Positions 17,645 through 26,094 are shown, numbered from the stretch's first letter. The stretch: DNA of 30,591 bases from Roseiarcus sp050010035 (GCA_050010035.1 JBEKLU010000066.1:1-30591); one strand, 5' to 3'. Made by a program: numbers and translations. Notes: generated from the sequence alone by a model not told the origin.

Positions 17645-18619
17645 TTATCGCCTCGCACCCGACTTTCTCGCCTTGGCCTTGCGGCGCGGCGCGGCGAGAT
17701 CGGCGGCGCGGACGAAAAACACCTCGCCTTCGCTCTCCTCGGTGTCGAGCCAGATCAGCGGCAAGCGCGGGACTTCCGCCTCCAGCCGCGCGCGACCGCT
17801 GCCGACCTCGCAAATGAGCGCCCCTTCGGGCGTCAGATGCTCGCCGGTTTCAGCGAGAATCCGCCGCACGACGTCCAATCCGTCGCGCCCGCCCTCGTGC
17901 GCGAGCCGCGGCTCGGCGGCGTATTCGGGCGGCAACGCGGCAAACGATTCGGCGTCGACATAGGGCGGATTGGCGAGAATCAGATCGTAGCGCTTGGCCT
18001 TGATCGGGGCGAAGAGATCGCCCTGGTGAAGCGCGATTCGGTCGGCGAGGCCGTGCTCTGCGACATTGCGCCGCGCCACTTCGAGCGCGTCGGCGGAGAG
18101 ATCGACCGCGTCGATCCGGGCGTTGGGGAATTTCATCGCCGCCAGGATCGCCAGCGAGCCGCCGCCGGTGCACAGATCGAGGGCGCTTTCGATTCTCTCG
18201 GCGTCCCCGATCAGCGATCCCTCGCCGATGAGGCCGCCGAACAGCAGCTCGCCGATGAAGCTGCGCGGAACGATCACGCGTTCGTCGACGTAGAAGGGCA
18301 CGCCCTGGATATAGGCGCGGTTGAGCAGGTAGGCGGCGGGCTTGCGCGTCGCGACGCGCGCGTCGATCAAGGCGAGGAGGCGCGCGCGCTCCTCGAGCGT
18401 CAGCGACGCGTCGAGAAACGGATCGAGCGTGTCGATGGGTAGGCGCAGCGCTTCGAGGACGATGAAGGCGGCTTCGTCGACGGCGTTGGTCGCGCCATGC
18501 CCGTAGGCGAGACCCGCCGCGTTGAAACGACTGACCGCGTAACGAAAGAAGTCGCGCACCGTCGCGAAGAGCGTGAGGCGCTCGTCGTCGGCCCGATGGT
18601 CGCTGTTCGCCTTCCCCAT
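17645..18619 (-). CDS. prmB: Ribosomal protein L3 glutamine N5-methyltransferase
   Basis: AdoMet-dependent methylation of a glutamine in ribosomal protein L3 (HemK/PrmB family). The protein is 324 aa. PrmB-type features are AAGLAYGHGATNAVDEAAF in the N-terminal helical domain, RVIVPRSFIGELL, the AdoMet site ALDLCTGGGSLAILAA and the catalytic ILANPPYVDAESF. The release-factor enzyme PrmC also has NPPY but lacks the GHG…A-DEA N-terminal pattern, so PrmB is favoured. The tail is basic (RRKAKARKSG). ATG 18619 has GGAGACGG upstream. The gene is convergent with ccrM, and a strong terminator lies just upstream of it. Confidence 0.9.
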   Translation of the reverse strand: MGKANSDHRADDERLTLFATVRDFFRYAVSRFNAAGLAYGHGATNAVDEAAFIVLEALRLPIDTLDPFLDASLTLEERARLLALIDARVATRKPAAYLLNRAYIQGVPFYVDERVIVPRSFIGELLFGGLIGEGSLIGDAERIESALDLCTGGGSLAILAAMKFPNARIDAVDLSADALEVARRNVAEHGLADRIALHQGDLFAPIKAKRYDLILANPPYVDAESFAALPPEYAAEPRLAHEGGRDGLDVVRRILAETGEHLTPEGALICEVGSGRARLEAEVPRLPLIWLDTEESEGEVFFVRAADLAAPRRKAKARKSGARR

Positions 18620-18654
18620 TCCGTCTCCTCGCCAGGCGGACGATCGCGCGGCCG

Positions 18655-18681
18655 ACAAAAATGGCCGGCGTCGCCGGCCAT
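18655..18681 (-). terminator. Rho-independent terminator after the PsiF-like gene
   Basis: Read on the minus strand: a 9-bp stem ATGGCCGGC / GCCGGCCAT with a 3-base loop, then TTTTTG. It lies 35 bases after the stop of the PsiF-like gene and only 36 bases before the prmB start codon, so it separates the two genes. Confidence 0.85.
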
Positions 18682-18715
18682 TCGCTCGAGCCTCTCTCGA
18701 CCGGCCTCTACGGGC

Positions 18716-18937
18716 TCAGTTGGCCTTCTTGCACTCCGCGCGGAATTTCCGGCGCTCCGCGCCGTGCAGACCTTTGGCGTCGGCCTGCTTCGAGCATTCG
18801 ACGGCCTTGGCCTTGGCTGCGGCGATGGCGGCGGCGTCGGCCGCCGGCGTGGCGGGAGCGGCGGCGTCGAACGCGTAGGCGGCGCTCGAAACGAGGACGC
18901 TGAAGGCGATCGCGGAGGCGAGAGTCGAGATGCGCAT
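18716..18937 (-). CDS. Secreted PsiF-repeat protein
   Basis: Protein of 73 aa. A signal peptide is seen (MRISTLASAIAFSVLVSSAAYA, likely cut after residue 22), then an Ala-rich linker and one PsiF-type repeat, CSKQADAKGLHGAERRKFRAEC, here flanked by two Cys that may form a disulfide. PsiF of E. coli is phosphate-starvation inducible and of unknown function. The product should be periplasmic. It is monocistronic: a strong terminator follows and the upstream gene ends far away. Confidence 0.85.
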   Translation of the reverse strand: MRISTLASAIAFSVLVSSAAYAFDAAAPATPAADAAAIAAAKAKAVECSKQADAKGLHGAERRKFRAECKKAN

Positions 18938-19084
18938 GGCGATGAAGTCTTTCTCGATTGGAGCAATTCGCGAGGCGCCCGCCCGGAGCCGGCGGACGAG
19001 CCGAGGCGACCCGGTGACGGCTTATAGAGCGGCCCGGGGCCGCAAGACAAGCAGCCCGCAAATGCCGCGAACGAGCGCCGTTCG

Positions 19085-19429
19085 TTAGGCGTCGAGGGTC
19101 GGCGGCAGGTTGAGATGCTGTTCCACCCGGCGGACGCGCGCTTCCAGCTCGCTGATGAGCACGCCATGGCCGATGACGACGGAATGATATTCGACGACGG
19201 CGCGACGCAGGTCGACGATTTGCTCGCCGAATTGCGTGCGCGTCGCCTTGTGCTCGGCGTCGTTCTTGGCCTGCATCGTCGCCAGGTCCGACGCCACGTC
19301 GGCGCGCAACGAGCTGATGTCGCTTTTCAATTCGGCTTTCGTGTCGTCCAATTTGGCGTCCATGCGCCCAAAATCGGCGCGCATGCCGCGAAGCAGCTCG
19401 AGCGCGACATTGTCCGGTTCGCCGCTCAT
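19085..19429 (-). CDS. Hypothetical coiled-coil protein
   Basis: Protein of 114 aa with no signal peptide or membrane segment. Residues about 10-75 are charged and heptad-like (LRGMRADFGRMDAKLDDTK, LKSDISSLRADVASDLATM), followed by a shorter helix near 90-107 (ELEARVRRVEQHL). Similar short coiled-coil proteins are common in rhizobia and often lie near mobile or accessory genes. The start ATG is 65 bases after the ureG stop, so it could be transcribed with the urease accessory genes. Function is unknown. Confidence 0.75.
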   Translation of the reverse strand: MSGEPDNVALELLRGMRADFGRMDAKLDDTKAELKSDISSLRADVASDLATMQAKNDAEHKATRTQFGEQIVDLRRAVVEYHSVVIGHGVLISELEARVRRVEQHLNLPPTLDA

Positions 19430-19493
19430 GAAGACACTCTATCTCGAGCCGCCGCTTCGCGCCACCGGCCGGTCGATGTCGCAGCTCGGCCTC

Positions 19494-20114
19494 TCACTCC
19501 GCCCCGAGCCCGCCCTTGTCGCGAAGGAAGGCGATCACCGCCTCGACGCCTTCGCCGGTTTTCATGTTGGCCATCACGAAGGGGCGGGCCTTGCGCATCA
19601 GGGCGGCGTCGCGCGCCATGATTTCGAGCGAGGCGCCCACATACGGAGCGAGATCGATCTTGTTGATGACGAGCAGGTCGGAGCGGGTGACGCCGGGCCC
19701 GCCCTTGCGCGGGATCTTCTCGCCGCCGGCGACGTCGATGACATAGATGGTGAGATCGGCGAGCTCGGGCGAAAACGTCGCGGCGAGATTGTCGCCGCCC
19801 GATTCGACCAGGATGAGGTCGAGCGCGGGAAAGCGCCGGCGCATCTCCTCGATCGCCGCCAGGTTGATCGAGGCGTCCTCGCGGATCGCGGTGTGCGGGC
19901 ATCCCCCCGTCTCGACGCCCATGATGCGCTCGGCCGGCAAGGCGCCGGCCTCGACCAGGATGCGCGCGTCCTCCTTGGTGTAGATGTCGTTGGTGATCGC
20001 CGCGATGGCGAATTCGCCGCTGAGACGCTTGCACAAGCGCTCCATCAGCGCCGTCTTGCCGGAGCCGACGGGGCCGCCGACGCCGACGCGTAAGGGTTGC
20101 CGGGATCGGCTCAT
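19494..20114 (-). CDS. ureG: Urease accessory GTPase UreG
   Basis: SIMIBI GTPase that delivers nickel to apo-urease with UreF, UreD/H and UreE. The protein is 206 aa. The P-loop GVGGPVGSGKTAL lies at residues 11-23. ITNDIYTKEDA follows, then the nickel-binding ETGGCPHTAIRED near 68-80 (Cys-Pro-His), VESGGDNLAATFSP, VIDVAGGEKIPRKGGPG and NKIDLAPYV. The ATG overlaps the ureF stop by four bases. The structural genes ureABC and ureD are not in this window. Confidence 0.96.
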   Translation of the reverse strand: MSRSRQPLRVGVGGPVGSGKTALMERLCKRLSGEFAIAAITNDIYTKEDARILVEAGALPAERIMGVETGGCPHTAIREDASINLAAIEEMRRRFPALDLILVESGGDNLAATFSPELADLTIYVIDVAGGEKIPRKGGPGVTRSDLLVINKIDLAPYVGASLEIMARDAALMRKARPFVMANMKTGEGVEAVIAFLRDKGGLGAE

Positions 20115-20809
20115 GAGCGGAACAGCCTCGAATATTGCGTTTCGTGCCGCATCGCGGCGATGTCGGAGCGGAAGGCGCAAGCGCCGAGATCGTCGAGCGA
20201 GGCGCTCGCCGCCTCGCGCGCCATCGCGCCGAGGTCCGGCAAAATCCCTGCCAAGACCCGCTGGCCATCGGTCTGGCCGACCACGCTCAAGCGAACCGCG
20301 GCCGAGACGAGATTGGCGAACAGGGCGACGACCAAAGCCTGGGTCGCGCGCTGGCGCGCCATGCCATGGCCCGCCGCCGCCGCGGCGACCGCGATTGGGT
20401 AGGCGATCGCCTCGCCCGGCTCGGCGACGCGCGCCAGCGCCTCGCAGTCCCACGCGGCGCGCGCGGCGAGACGGAACGCGCCCCCTTGCGCGGTCGTCTC
20501 CAAGCGCCGCTCCGCCGAGCCCGCCAGCGCGACCGCCAATTCGTTGATTTCGTTCAACGCGCGCCAATCTGCGGCCTCAGCCGCGCGGTGCGCGGCGGCG
20601 AACAGAATCGCGTCCATGCGCGGCGCGCCGAACGCGGCGAGATCGGCGAGCCAATTGCTGAGCGAGCCGGCGTCGACGACGTCGCCCGCCTCGACCGCCC
20701 ATTCCAGGCCGTGCGAATAGGCGAACGAGCCGACGGGAAAAGCGGGCGAGAGCCAGAGGAACAGCGGCAGTTCCCGCCAGTCGCCGACTTCAGCGCTCGG
20801 CGTGGCCAT
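20111..20809 (-). CDS. ureF: Urease accessory protein UreF
   Basis: Helical protein that, with UreD/H, docks UreG onto apo-urease and acts in its GTPase cycle. The protein is 232 aa. The typical start region LFLWLSPAFPVGSFAYSHGLE follows a short leader, and there is an N-terminal acidic segment, a Gly/Ala-rich middle and the tail CAFRSDIAAMRHETQYSRLF conserved in UreF. ATG 20809 is used because upstream in-frame sequence is an out-of-frame reading of the UreE His-rich tail. It overlaps ureE by 20 bases and ureG by four. Confidence 0.94.
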   Translation of the reverse strand: MATPSAEVGDWRELPLFLWLSPAFPVGSFAYSHGLEWAVEAGDVVDAGSLSNWLADLAAFGAPRMDAILFAAAHRAAEAADWRALNEINELAVALAGSAERRLETTAQGGAFRLAARAAWDCEALARVAEPGEAIAYPIAVAAAAAGHGMARQRATQALVVALFANLVSAAVRLSVVGQTDGQRVLAGILPDLGAMAREAASASLDDLGACAFRSDIAAMRHETQYSRLFRS

Positions 20810-21419
20810 GATCGTGGTCGTGGCCGTGAGGCGCGTGGCCGTGATCGTCGTGGCCGCAGCCGGGGCCATGGACGTGCGGCTCGGCGCCGACGCTCTGATG
20901 ATCGCCGTGACGATGATGCGCGTCGCCGTGATGGGCATGGTCGTGATCGTGGTCACGGTCGTGGTCATGGTCGTGATCCGGCGCCGGCGCGCGCACGTAG
21001 GCGCCGCCTTCCGGATTGAACGGCGCCTCGATGGCGACGACGGCGCCGCCGAGGCCGCGCGCCATCTCCTCGATCACCGCATCCCGGCGGATGCGCAGGC
21101 TCGTCCTCATCAGTTCGGTCGGCAGGTGGCGATTGCCGAGGTGCCAGGCGATGCGCGTCAACGCGGCCGCGTCGGCGGCGCGGATCTCGACCAGCGGTTC
21201 GGGCGCGGCGACGACTTCGACGATGCGGCCGTCCTCCAGTTTGATCCCGTCGCCGGCGCGCAGCATCACCGCCTCGGGCAAATCGAGCAGGAAGCCGAGG
21301 CCGCGCACGCCGGTCATGGCGACGCGGCGCCGATAGCGCTCGTCGTAATCGAGCACCACCGTGTCGGCGGGCTCGCCCGACCAGGCGCCGGAGGGGAGAA
21401 CCGAATGAGCGTGCAGCAT
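20790..21419 (-). CDS. ureE: Urease accessory nickel chaperone UreE with His-rich tail
   Basis: Dimeric nickel metallochaperone for urease, 209 aa. The peptide-binding N-terminal domain has DERYRRRVAMTGVRGLGFLLDLP; the metal domain has AWHLGNRHLPTEL, with the conserved His. The last ~65 residues are a His/Asp-rich nickel-storage tail (many HDHD units, a HGPGCGHDDHGH block and a final HDHDHGH). The tail is encoded by CAT/CAC-GAC repeats, so the opposite strand looks repetitive too. The gene starts 42 bases from the 3' end of rnpB and likely has its own promoter between or reads through from it. Confidence 0.95.
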   Translation of the reverse strand: MLHAHSVLPSGAWSGEPADTVVLDYDERYRRRVAMTGVRGLGFLLDLPEAVMLRAGDGIKLEDGRIVEVVAAPEPLVEIRAADAAALTRIAWHLGNRHLPTELMRTSLRIRRDAVIEEMARGLGGAVVAIEAPFNPEGGAYVRAPAPDHDHDHDRDHDHDHAHHGDAHHRHGDHQSVGAEPHVHGPGCGHDDHGHAPHGHDHDHGHAER

Positions 21420-21435
21420 CGCCTCGCCTCTGCTC

Positions 21436-21455
21436 GAAAGCGGGCTCGCGCCCGC
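21436..21455 (-). terminator. Probable weak terminator after rnpB
   Basis: On the minus strand, a 6-bp stem GCGGGC / GCCCGC with a GCGA tetraloop, followed by TTT. It begins a few bases after the 3' end of the RNase P RNA. The T run is short, so read-through into ureE is possible. Confidence 0.5.
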
Positions 21456-21461
21456 GAAAAA

Positions 21462-21885
<424 letters not shown>

Positions 21886-21913
21886 GGGGCATAGGCTCGC
21901 CGAGCGGCGCGGG

Positions 21914-22810
21914 TCAAGTGCCCGAGGCCGGCCGCGCGCGGCCGACCCGCAGCCGGCGGCCGACAAAGACGAGAACGACGACGAGAATCGCCGCGATCAC
22001 CGTCTCCGCGTCGATGCGCTCGCCTAACAGCCAGGCGGCGAGCGCCAGGGTCAGGAACGGCTGCGCGAGCTGGACCTGGGCGACGCGCGCGACGCCGCCG
22101 AGCGCCAGCCCGGCGTTCCAGGCGAAGAAGCCGAGATACATGCTCATCGCCCCGAGGTAGACGAGGCGGCCCCAGGCGAGCGCCGGCACGCTCGCCGCAT
22201 CGTCCGGGCGCCAGAGAAAACTCAGCGGCGCCGACACGGGAAGGGCGAGGACGACGATCCACGAAATGACCTCGCGCGCCGGCATCCGCCGCGACAATTG
22301 CGCCGACAAGGTATAGCCGACAGCGGCGCTCGCGACGGCCGCGAGCAGCAGCGCGTCGTCCCCATGCAGGGAGCTGCCGCCGTGATGCAGCGCAAAACCG
22401 ACGACGAGCAGGGCGCCGAGGACCGCCGAGGCCCAGAACGCCGCCGAGGGCCGCTCGCGATCGATCAGCGCGGCGGCGACGGCGGTGGCGAGCGGCAGGG
22501 CGCCGACGACGACGCCCGCGTGCGCGGCCGGCAGCGCGCGCATGGCGAAGCTGCTGAAGCCGGGGAAACCCGCGGCCAGGCAGAGCGCGCACAGGATCAG
22601 CAGCGGAAAGTCCCGCCACGGCGGCGCCCGGCCGCCGGCCGCCAGCACCGGGATCGCCAGGAGGCCGGCGATCGCCGCGCGGGCCGCGGTGAGGAACTGC
22701 GGGCCGAGGCTCGCCACCGCAGCCCGCGTCGTCGGCAGCGTCGCGGCGAAGATCGCCACGCCGAGGAACCCCAGCAGCAGGCCGACGGTTTCTTCGCGCC
22801 GCGGCGTCAT
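21914..22810 (-). CDS. EamA-family drug/metabolite transporter
   Basis: Inner-membrane transporter of 298 aa with about ten predicted helices in two EamA repeats: the first from LLLGFLGVAIFAATLP to about residue 140, the second from DALLLAAVASAAVGYTL to LVVVLVFVGRRL. Typical turns are FSSFAMRALPAAHAGVV and LGALLVVGFAL. Members export amino acids or other small metabolites; the substrate here is unknown. The ATG shares one base with the stop of the DUF1127 gene (TGATG), so they are coupled. A MocR-type regulator diverges from this pair and is the likely controller. Confidence 0.9.
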   Translation of the reverse strand: MTPRREETVGLLLGFLGVAIFAATLPTTRAAVASLGPQFLTAARAAIAGLLAIPVLAAGGRAPPWRDFPLLILCALCLAAGFPGFSSFAMRALPAAHAGVVVGALPLATAVAAALIDRERPSAAFWASAVLGALLVVGFALHHGGSSLHGDDALLLAAVASAAVGYTLSAQLSRRMPAREVISWIVVLALPVSAPLSFLWRPDDAASVPALAWGRLVYLGAMSMYLGFFAWNAGLALGGVARVAQVQLAQPFLTLALAAWLLGERIDAETVIAAILVVVLVFVGRRLRVGRARPASGT

Positions 22811-23121
22811 CAGCCGGTCCTTGCGACAGCGCGCTCGCGCGACCGTCTTGGCCCCGGTCGAGCCGCCGGCCGGCGCTCCAGCGCTCGAATCCGCGCCTCG
22901 GCGGCGCGCGCCGCGAGCGCGCGCGTCGGGTCCTCGTCGAGGGCCAACGCCGTCGCATCACGCAAGTCTTGCGCGGCGAGGCCGATGTCGGCGAGTTCGC
23001 GCGCGTCCATCGCCGCCAATTGGGCGAACGCCGCGCGAGCCTGCGCGACGCGCGCGGGCCACAACGCGAATCGCGCGCCCCAAGCGAAAACCTCCGCGGC
23101 GATGCGCCTCAGCTTCGTCAT
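22810..23121 (-). CDS. DUF1127-like small protein
   Basis: Protein of 103 aa. The family-like core is FAQLAAMDARELADIGLA at about residues 32-49, matching the DUF1127 pattern L-x2-L-x5-L-x-DIGL. It is preceded by an amphipathic arginine-containing helix and followed by an Ala/Arg-rich tail. DUF1127 proteins have been tied to RNA metabolism and to phosphate and carbon responses in other alphaproteobacteria, mostly for shorter members. It is the first gene of a two-gene unit with the EamA transporter. Confidence 0.75.
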   Translation of the reverse strand: MTKLRRIAAEVFAWGARFALWPARVAQARAAFAQLAAMDARELADIGLAAQDLRDATALALDEDPTRALAARAAEARIRALERRPAARPGPRRSRERAVARTG

Positions 23122-23182
23122 GACGCCCTCCTTTCGCGTCGGTCATCGCCGAAGCGGGCTGGCGCGCCCAGAGACAATCGGA

Positions 23183-23202
23183 TACAGTTCGCCCAAACTG
23201 TA
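23183..23202. promoter_or_regulatory. Palindromic operator candidate between MocR and EamA genes
   Basis: TACAGTT (23183-23189), six-base spacer CGCCCA, AACTGTA (23196-23202): a perfect inverted repeat about 20 bases before the mocR-like ATG. A further TACAG half-site lies at 23218-23222. MocR regulators bind repeats in the shared promoter with their neighbouring gene, so this is the expected place for autorepression and transporter control. Binding is inferred. Confidence 0.65.
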
Positions 23203-23222
23203 CCAATCAATAGGCAATACAG

Positions 23223-24653
23223 ATGCTCGATCGCCCGCCGTCCCGGGATCGCGCGCCGACGCGAGTCGGCGCCGTGATGGCGTCCCTGAAAGGCCGCATG
23301 GACAGCCGCGCGCTGACGCCCGGCGCGCGTCTGCCTTCGGTGCGCGCACTCGCGGCGAGTCTGGCGGTGTCGAAATCGACGGTCGTCGAGGCTTACGATC
23401 GGCTGGTCGCCGAGGGCGCGGTCACCGCGCGGCGCGGCTCGGGCTTTTTCGTCGCCGGGCCCACGCGTCCGCTGGTGCTGGCGCGAGCGGTCGAGCGGCG
23501 CGAGCCGGTGGCCGACTGGCTGTGGTCGATCCGCGCCGCGCTCGAATCGGACCCCGACGTGGTGCAGCCGGGCTCGGGCTGGCTGCCCGAATCCTGGCTG
23601 CCCGAGACCGGCATGCAGCGGGCGCTGCGCCACCTCGCGCGCGACCGGGCGTTCCGCAAGACGCAATACGATTCGCCGATCGGCTACGCGCCGCTGCGCC
23701 GCCAGCTCGCGGTGCGCCTCGGCGAGCGCGGCGTCGCGGCTTCCCCCGAGCAGATCGTGCTGACCGATTCGACGACCCAGGCGATCGACCTCGCCCTGCG
23801 CTTCCTCGTCCAGCCCGGCGACACGGTCGTCGTCGACGACCCCAGCTATTTCAGGCTGCTGCCGCTGCTGAAGGCGCATCGCGTCGACGTCGTCGGCGTG
23901 ACCCATACGCCCAAGGGGCCGGACGTCGAGGCGCTGGCGAACGTCTTCGAGGCGCATGCGCCGCGCGTTTACCTGACGATCGCCGGCCTGCACAATCCGA
24001 CCGGCGCGGCCCTCTCCGCGGCCGTCGCGCATCGCGTGCTCAAGCTCGCCGAGCGGCGCGACGTCGTCATTATCGAGGACGAGATCTTCGCCGATTTCGA
24101 GACGGGGGCGGCGGCGGCGCGGCTGGCGGGGTTCGACGGGCTCGAGCGCGTCATCCAGGTCGGCAGCTACTCGAAGACGATCTCGGCCGCGCTGCGATGC
24201 GGCTATCTCGCGGTCCGGCCCGACTGGGTCGATCCGATCGTCGATCTGAAACTCGCGACGTCGCTCAGCAGCGGCCATTTCGCCGCCGCCTTCCTGCACC
24301 GGATACTGACCGAAGCGGGCTACCGGCGCCACTTGGGCGCGCTGCGCGCGCGCCTCGCCGACGCCATGGGCAAGACATTGGTCCGCCTCAGGGCCAGCGG
24401 CCTGACGCCTTGGATCGAGCCCAGCGGCGGGATGTTCGTCTGGGCGCGGCTGCCCGATGGGCTCGACGCCGCGCAAGTCGCCCGTTTCGGCCTGCGCAAC
24501 GGCGCGGCTTTCGCGCCGGGCCCGGTCTTCAGCGCCTCGGATGAGGCGCGCGGCTTCATGCGCTTCAACGCGGCGGCGAGCTTGAACCCGCGCGCCTTCG
24601 AAGCGCTGGACCAGGCGATGCGCGCCGCCTCGCGCGAACCCGCCGCGTCGTGA
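23223..24653 (+). CDS. MocR/PdxR-type GntR regulator with aminotransferase fold
   Basis: Transcription regulator of 476 aa. The N-terminal winged helix is at about 15-76 (GARLPSVRALAASLAVSKST, VEAYDRLVAEG, GSGFFVAG). The C-terminal fold-type I aminotransferase-like domain has TDSTTQAID, DDPSYF, HNPTG at 257-261 and the PLP-binding Lys318 in GSYSKTISAALRCG. Such proteins sense PLP together with an amino compound. It diverges from a DUF1127-EamA unit with a palindrome between them, a frequent arrangement for this family. The ATG at 23223 has only a weak ribosome binding site (AGGCA). The effector cannot be read from sequence. Confidence 0.92.
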   Translation: MLDRPPSRDRAPTRVGAVMASLKGRMDSRALTPGARLPSVRALAASLAVSKSTVVEAYDRLVAEGAVTARRGSGFFVAGPTRPLVLARAVERREPVADWLWSIRAALESDPDVVQPGSGWLPESWLPETGMQRALRHLARDRAFRKTQYDSPIGYAPLRRQLAVRLGERGVAASPEQIVLTDSTTQAIDLALRFLVQPGDTVVVDDPSYFRLLPLLKAHRVDVVGVTHTPKGPDVEALANVFEAHAPRVYLTIAGLHNPTGAALSAAVAHRVLKLAERRDVVIIEDEIFADFETGAAAARLAGFDGLERVIQVGSYSKTISAALRCGYLAVRPDWVDPIVDLKLATSLSSGHFAAAFLHRILTEAGYRRHLGALRARLADAMGKTLVRLRASGLTPWIEPSGGMFVWARLPDGLDAAQVARFGLRNGAAFAPGPVFSASDEARGFMRFNAAASLNPRAFEALDQAMRAASREPAAS

Positions 24654-24818
24654 GCGCCGACGCGAAATTCACCTTGGGTTCACGAAATCTGTGTCAGTCT
24701 GAAGAACGTGGTAAGGGTGAGGCGGGCGACGGGGTCAGGGGCCGCGGCGCGCGAACGGCCAGACCGTAATGCTGATGTTCGCGCGTGGGTTTAGCGCGAC
24801 GTATGGGAGACGGGTGTG

Positions 24819-25139
24819 ATGAAGAGACTCTTTTTCCTTTCGCTGGCCATGGCGGCTGCCGTGTCGCTGGCGGGCTGCGACACGCCGCAGGGCCAGAACG
24901 CGGCGGGCGGCGCCCTCGTCGGCGGCGCGACGGGCGCTCTGCTCGGCGGAGCGCTGACCAATCGGCCGAGCGGCGCGCTCGTCGGCGGAATCGCCGGCGC
25001 GGCCACCGGCGCGATGATCGGTTCGGCCGCCACGCCGCAGGGCCCCGGCTATTATCCGCCGCCGCCGCCCCCGCAGGGCGGCTGCGCCGAATGGTATTAC
25101 GATTACTACGGCAACCGCGTTTGCCGCGCCTACTACTGA
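24819..25139 (+). CDS. Glycine-zipper lipoprotein
   Basis: Protein of 106 aa. A lipoprotein signal ends in the lipobox SLAG-C at about residues 16-20, so the mature N-terminus is Cys20. Two glycine-zipper stretches follow (GGALVGGATGALLGGALTN and GALVGGIAGAATGAMIG), as in YMGG-like and Rick-17kDa-type outer-membrane proteins. The tail is rich in Pro, then Tyr (PPPPPPQGG, WYYDYYG), with two late Cys. The ribosome binding site is GGGAGACGGG. GTG 24816 is one codon upstream. Function is unknown; envelope structure is likely. Confidence 0.85.
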   Translation: MKRLFFLSLAMAAAVSLAGCDTPQGQNAAGGALVGGATGALLGGALTNRPSGALVGGIAGAATGAMIGSAATPQGPGYYPPPPPPQGGCAEWYYDYYGNRVCRAYY

Positions 25140-25151
25140 TCGACCCCGCCC

Positions 25152-25176
25152 TCCCCCGCCTTCGCAAAGCGGGGGA
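25152..25176. repeat. GC-rich hairpin after the lipoprotein gene
   Basis: TCCCCCGC (25152-25159) pairs with GCGGGGGA (25169-25176) around a 9-base loop. It lies 12 bases after the lipoprotein stop. There is no T run, so it is a transcript-end stem or a short interspersed palindrome rather than a classic terminator. Confidence 0.5.
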
Positions 25177-25225
25177 CGGCCTCGTTGGAGCCTAGCCGCT
25201 TGTCGCCGACGCGCGAGCGCGCCGC

Positions 25226-26002
25226 GTGACGGCGCAGCCCATTCCCGACAGCCCGATCGCCTCCGCGTTCCTGCCTTCGCCCAACTTCGGCGAGCGGCGC
25301 GCGCACGCGCGGCCCGACTGCATCATCCTGCATTACACCGGCATGCCGACGGCCGAGGAGGCGCTGGCGCTGCTGCGCGATCCGGCGTCTCAGGTCTCGG
25401 CGCATTATTTCGTCTGGGAGAACGGCGAAGTCGCGCAGCTCGTCGCCGAGGACAAGCGCGCCTGGCACGCGGGGGTCGGCTCCTGGGGCGGCGAGGCCGA
25501 TCTCAATTCGGCGTCGATCGGCGTCGAGATCGTCAACGCCGGCCACGACGGCGCCCTGCCACCCTTTCCGCGCCGGCAGATCGACGCCGTCGTCGCGCTG
25601 TGCCGCAACGTCGCCGCGCGGCGCGCCATTCGGCCCGAACGCATTCTCGCCCATTCCGACGTCGCGCCCGCGCGCAAGCGCGACCCCGGCGAGAAATTCC
25701 CCTGGGACGTTCTGGCGCGCGCCCGCGTCGGCCATTGGACCCGCCCCGCCGCCATAACAGGCGGCCGGTTGTTCGCCGCGGGACAAGAGGGTCCGCCGAT
25801 CCGTGCGCTGCAGGCGATGCTCGCGCTCTACGGCTACGGCGTCGCGCTCACCGGCGTCTACGACGCCCAGACGAGGGCCGTGGTGACCGCCTTCCAGCGC
25901 CATTTCCGTCCCGAGCGCGTCGACGGCGAAGCGGATTCCTCGACGATCGCCACGCTGCGCGCGCTGATCGACTCGCTGCGCGCCAAAGGTGACCGCGCCT
26001 GA
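25226..26002 (+). CDS. N-acetylmuramoyl-L-alanine amidase, AmiD-like, with peptidoglycan-binding domain
   Basis: Zinc amidase of the Amidase_2 family that cleaves the MurNAc-L-Ala bond, often on anhydro-muropeptides. The protein is 258 aa. Catalytic-domain motifs are CIILHYTGMP (first zinc His), QVSAHYFVWENGEV, RAWHAGVGSWGG, NSASIGVEIVNAGHD and AHSDVAPARKRDPG (second His and Asp). A C-terminal PG_binding_1-like helical domain lies at about 190-255 (IRALQAMLALYGYGVALTG, TRAVVTAFQRHFRP). The start is GTG 25226; no signal peptide is evident with it, so a cytoplasmic recycling role or a missed upstream export signal are both possible. Confidence 0.92.
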   Translation: MTAQPIPDSPIASAFLPSPNFGERRAHARPDCIILHYTGMPTAEEALALLRDPASQVSAHYFVWENGEVAQLVAEDKRAWHAGVGSWGGEADLNSASIGVEIVNAGHDGALPPFPRRQIDAVVALCRNVAARRAIRPERILAHSDVAPARKRDPGEKFPWDVLARARVGHWTRPAAITGGRLFAAGQEGPPIRALQAMLALYGYGVALTGVYDAQTRAVVTAFQRHFRPERVDGEADSSTIATLRALIDSLRAKGDRA

Positions 26003-26094
26003 CGCGGCGCCAGCCGGTCAGATCGCGTTCGCCGCGCGAAGCCGGCGCGGGCAAGGGCCGCGGCGGCAGGATCGACCGAGTTGTGCGGTTATTG

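Noticed and set aside
22298..24544. 748-codon plus-strand frame crossing the MocR gene and eamA
   Set aside because: It spans two real genes on opposite strands, has no domain, and consists of Arg/Ala-rich sequence typical of shadow frames in high-GC DNA.
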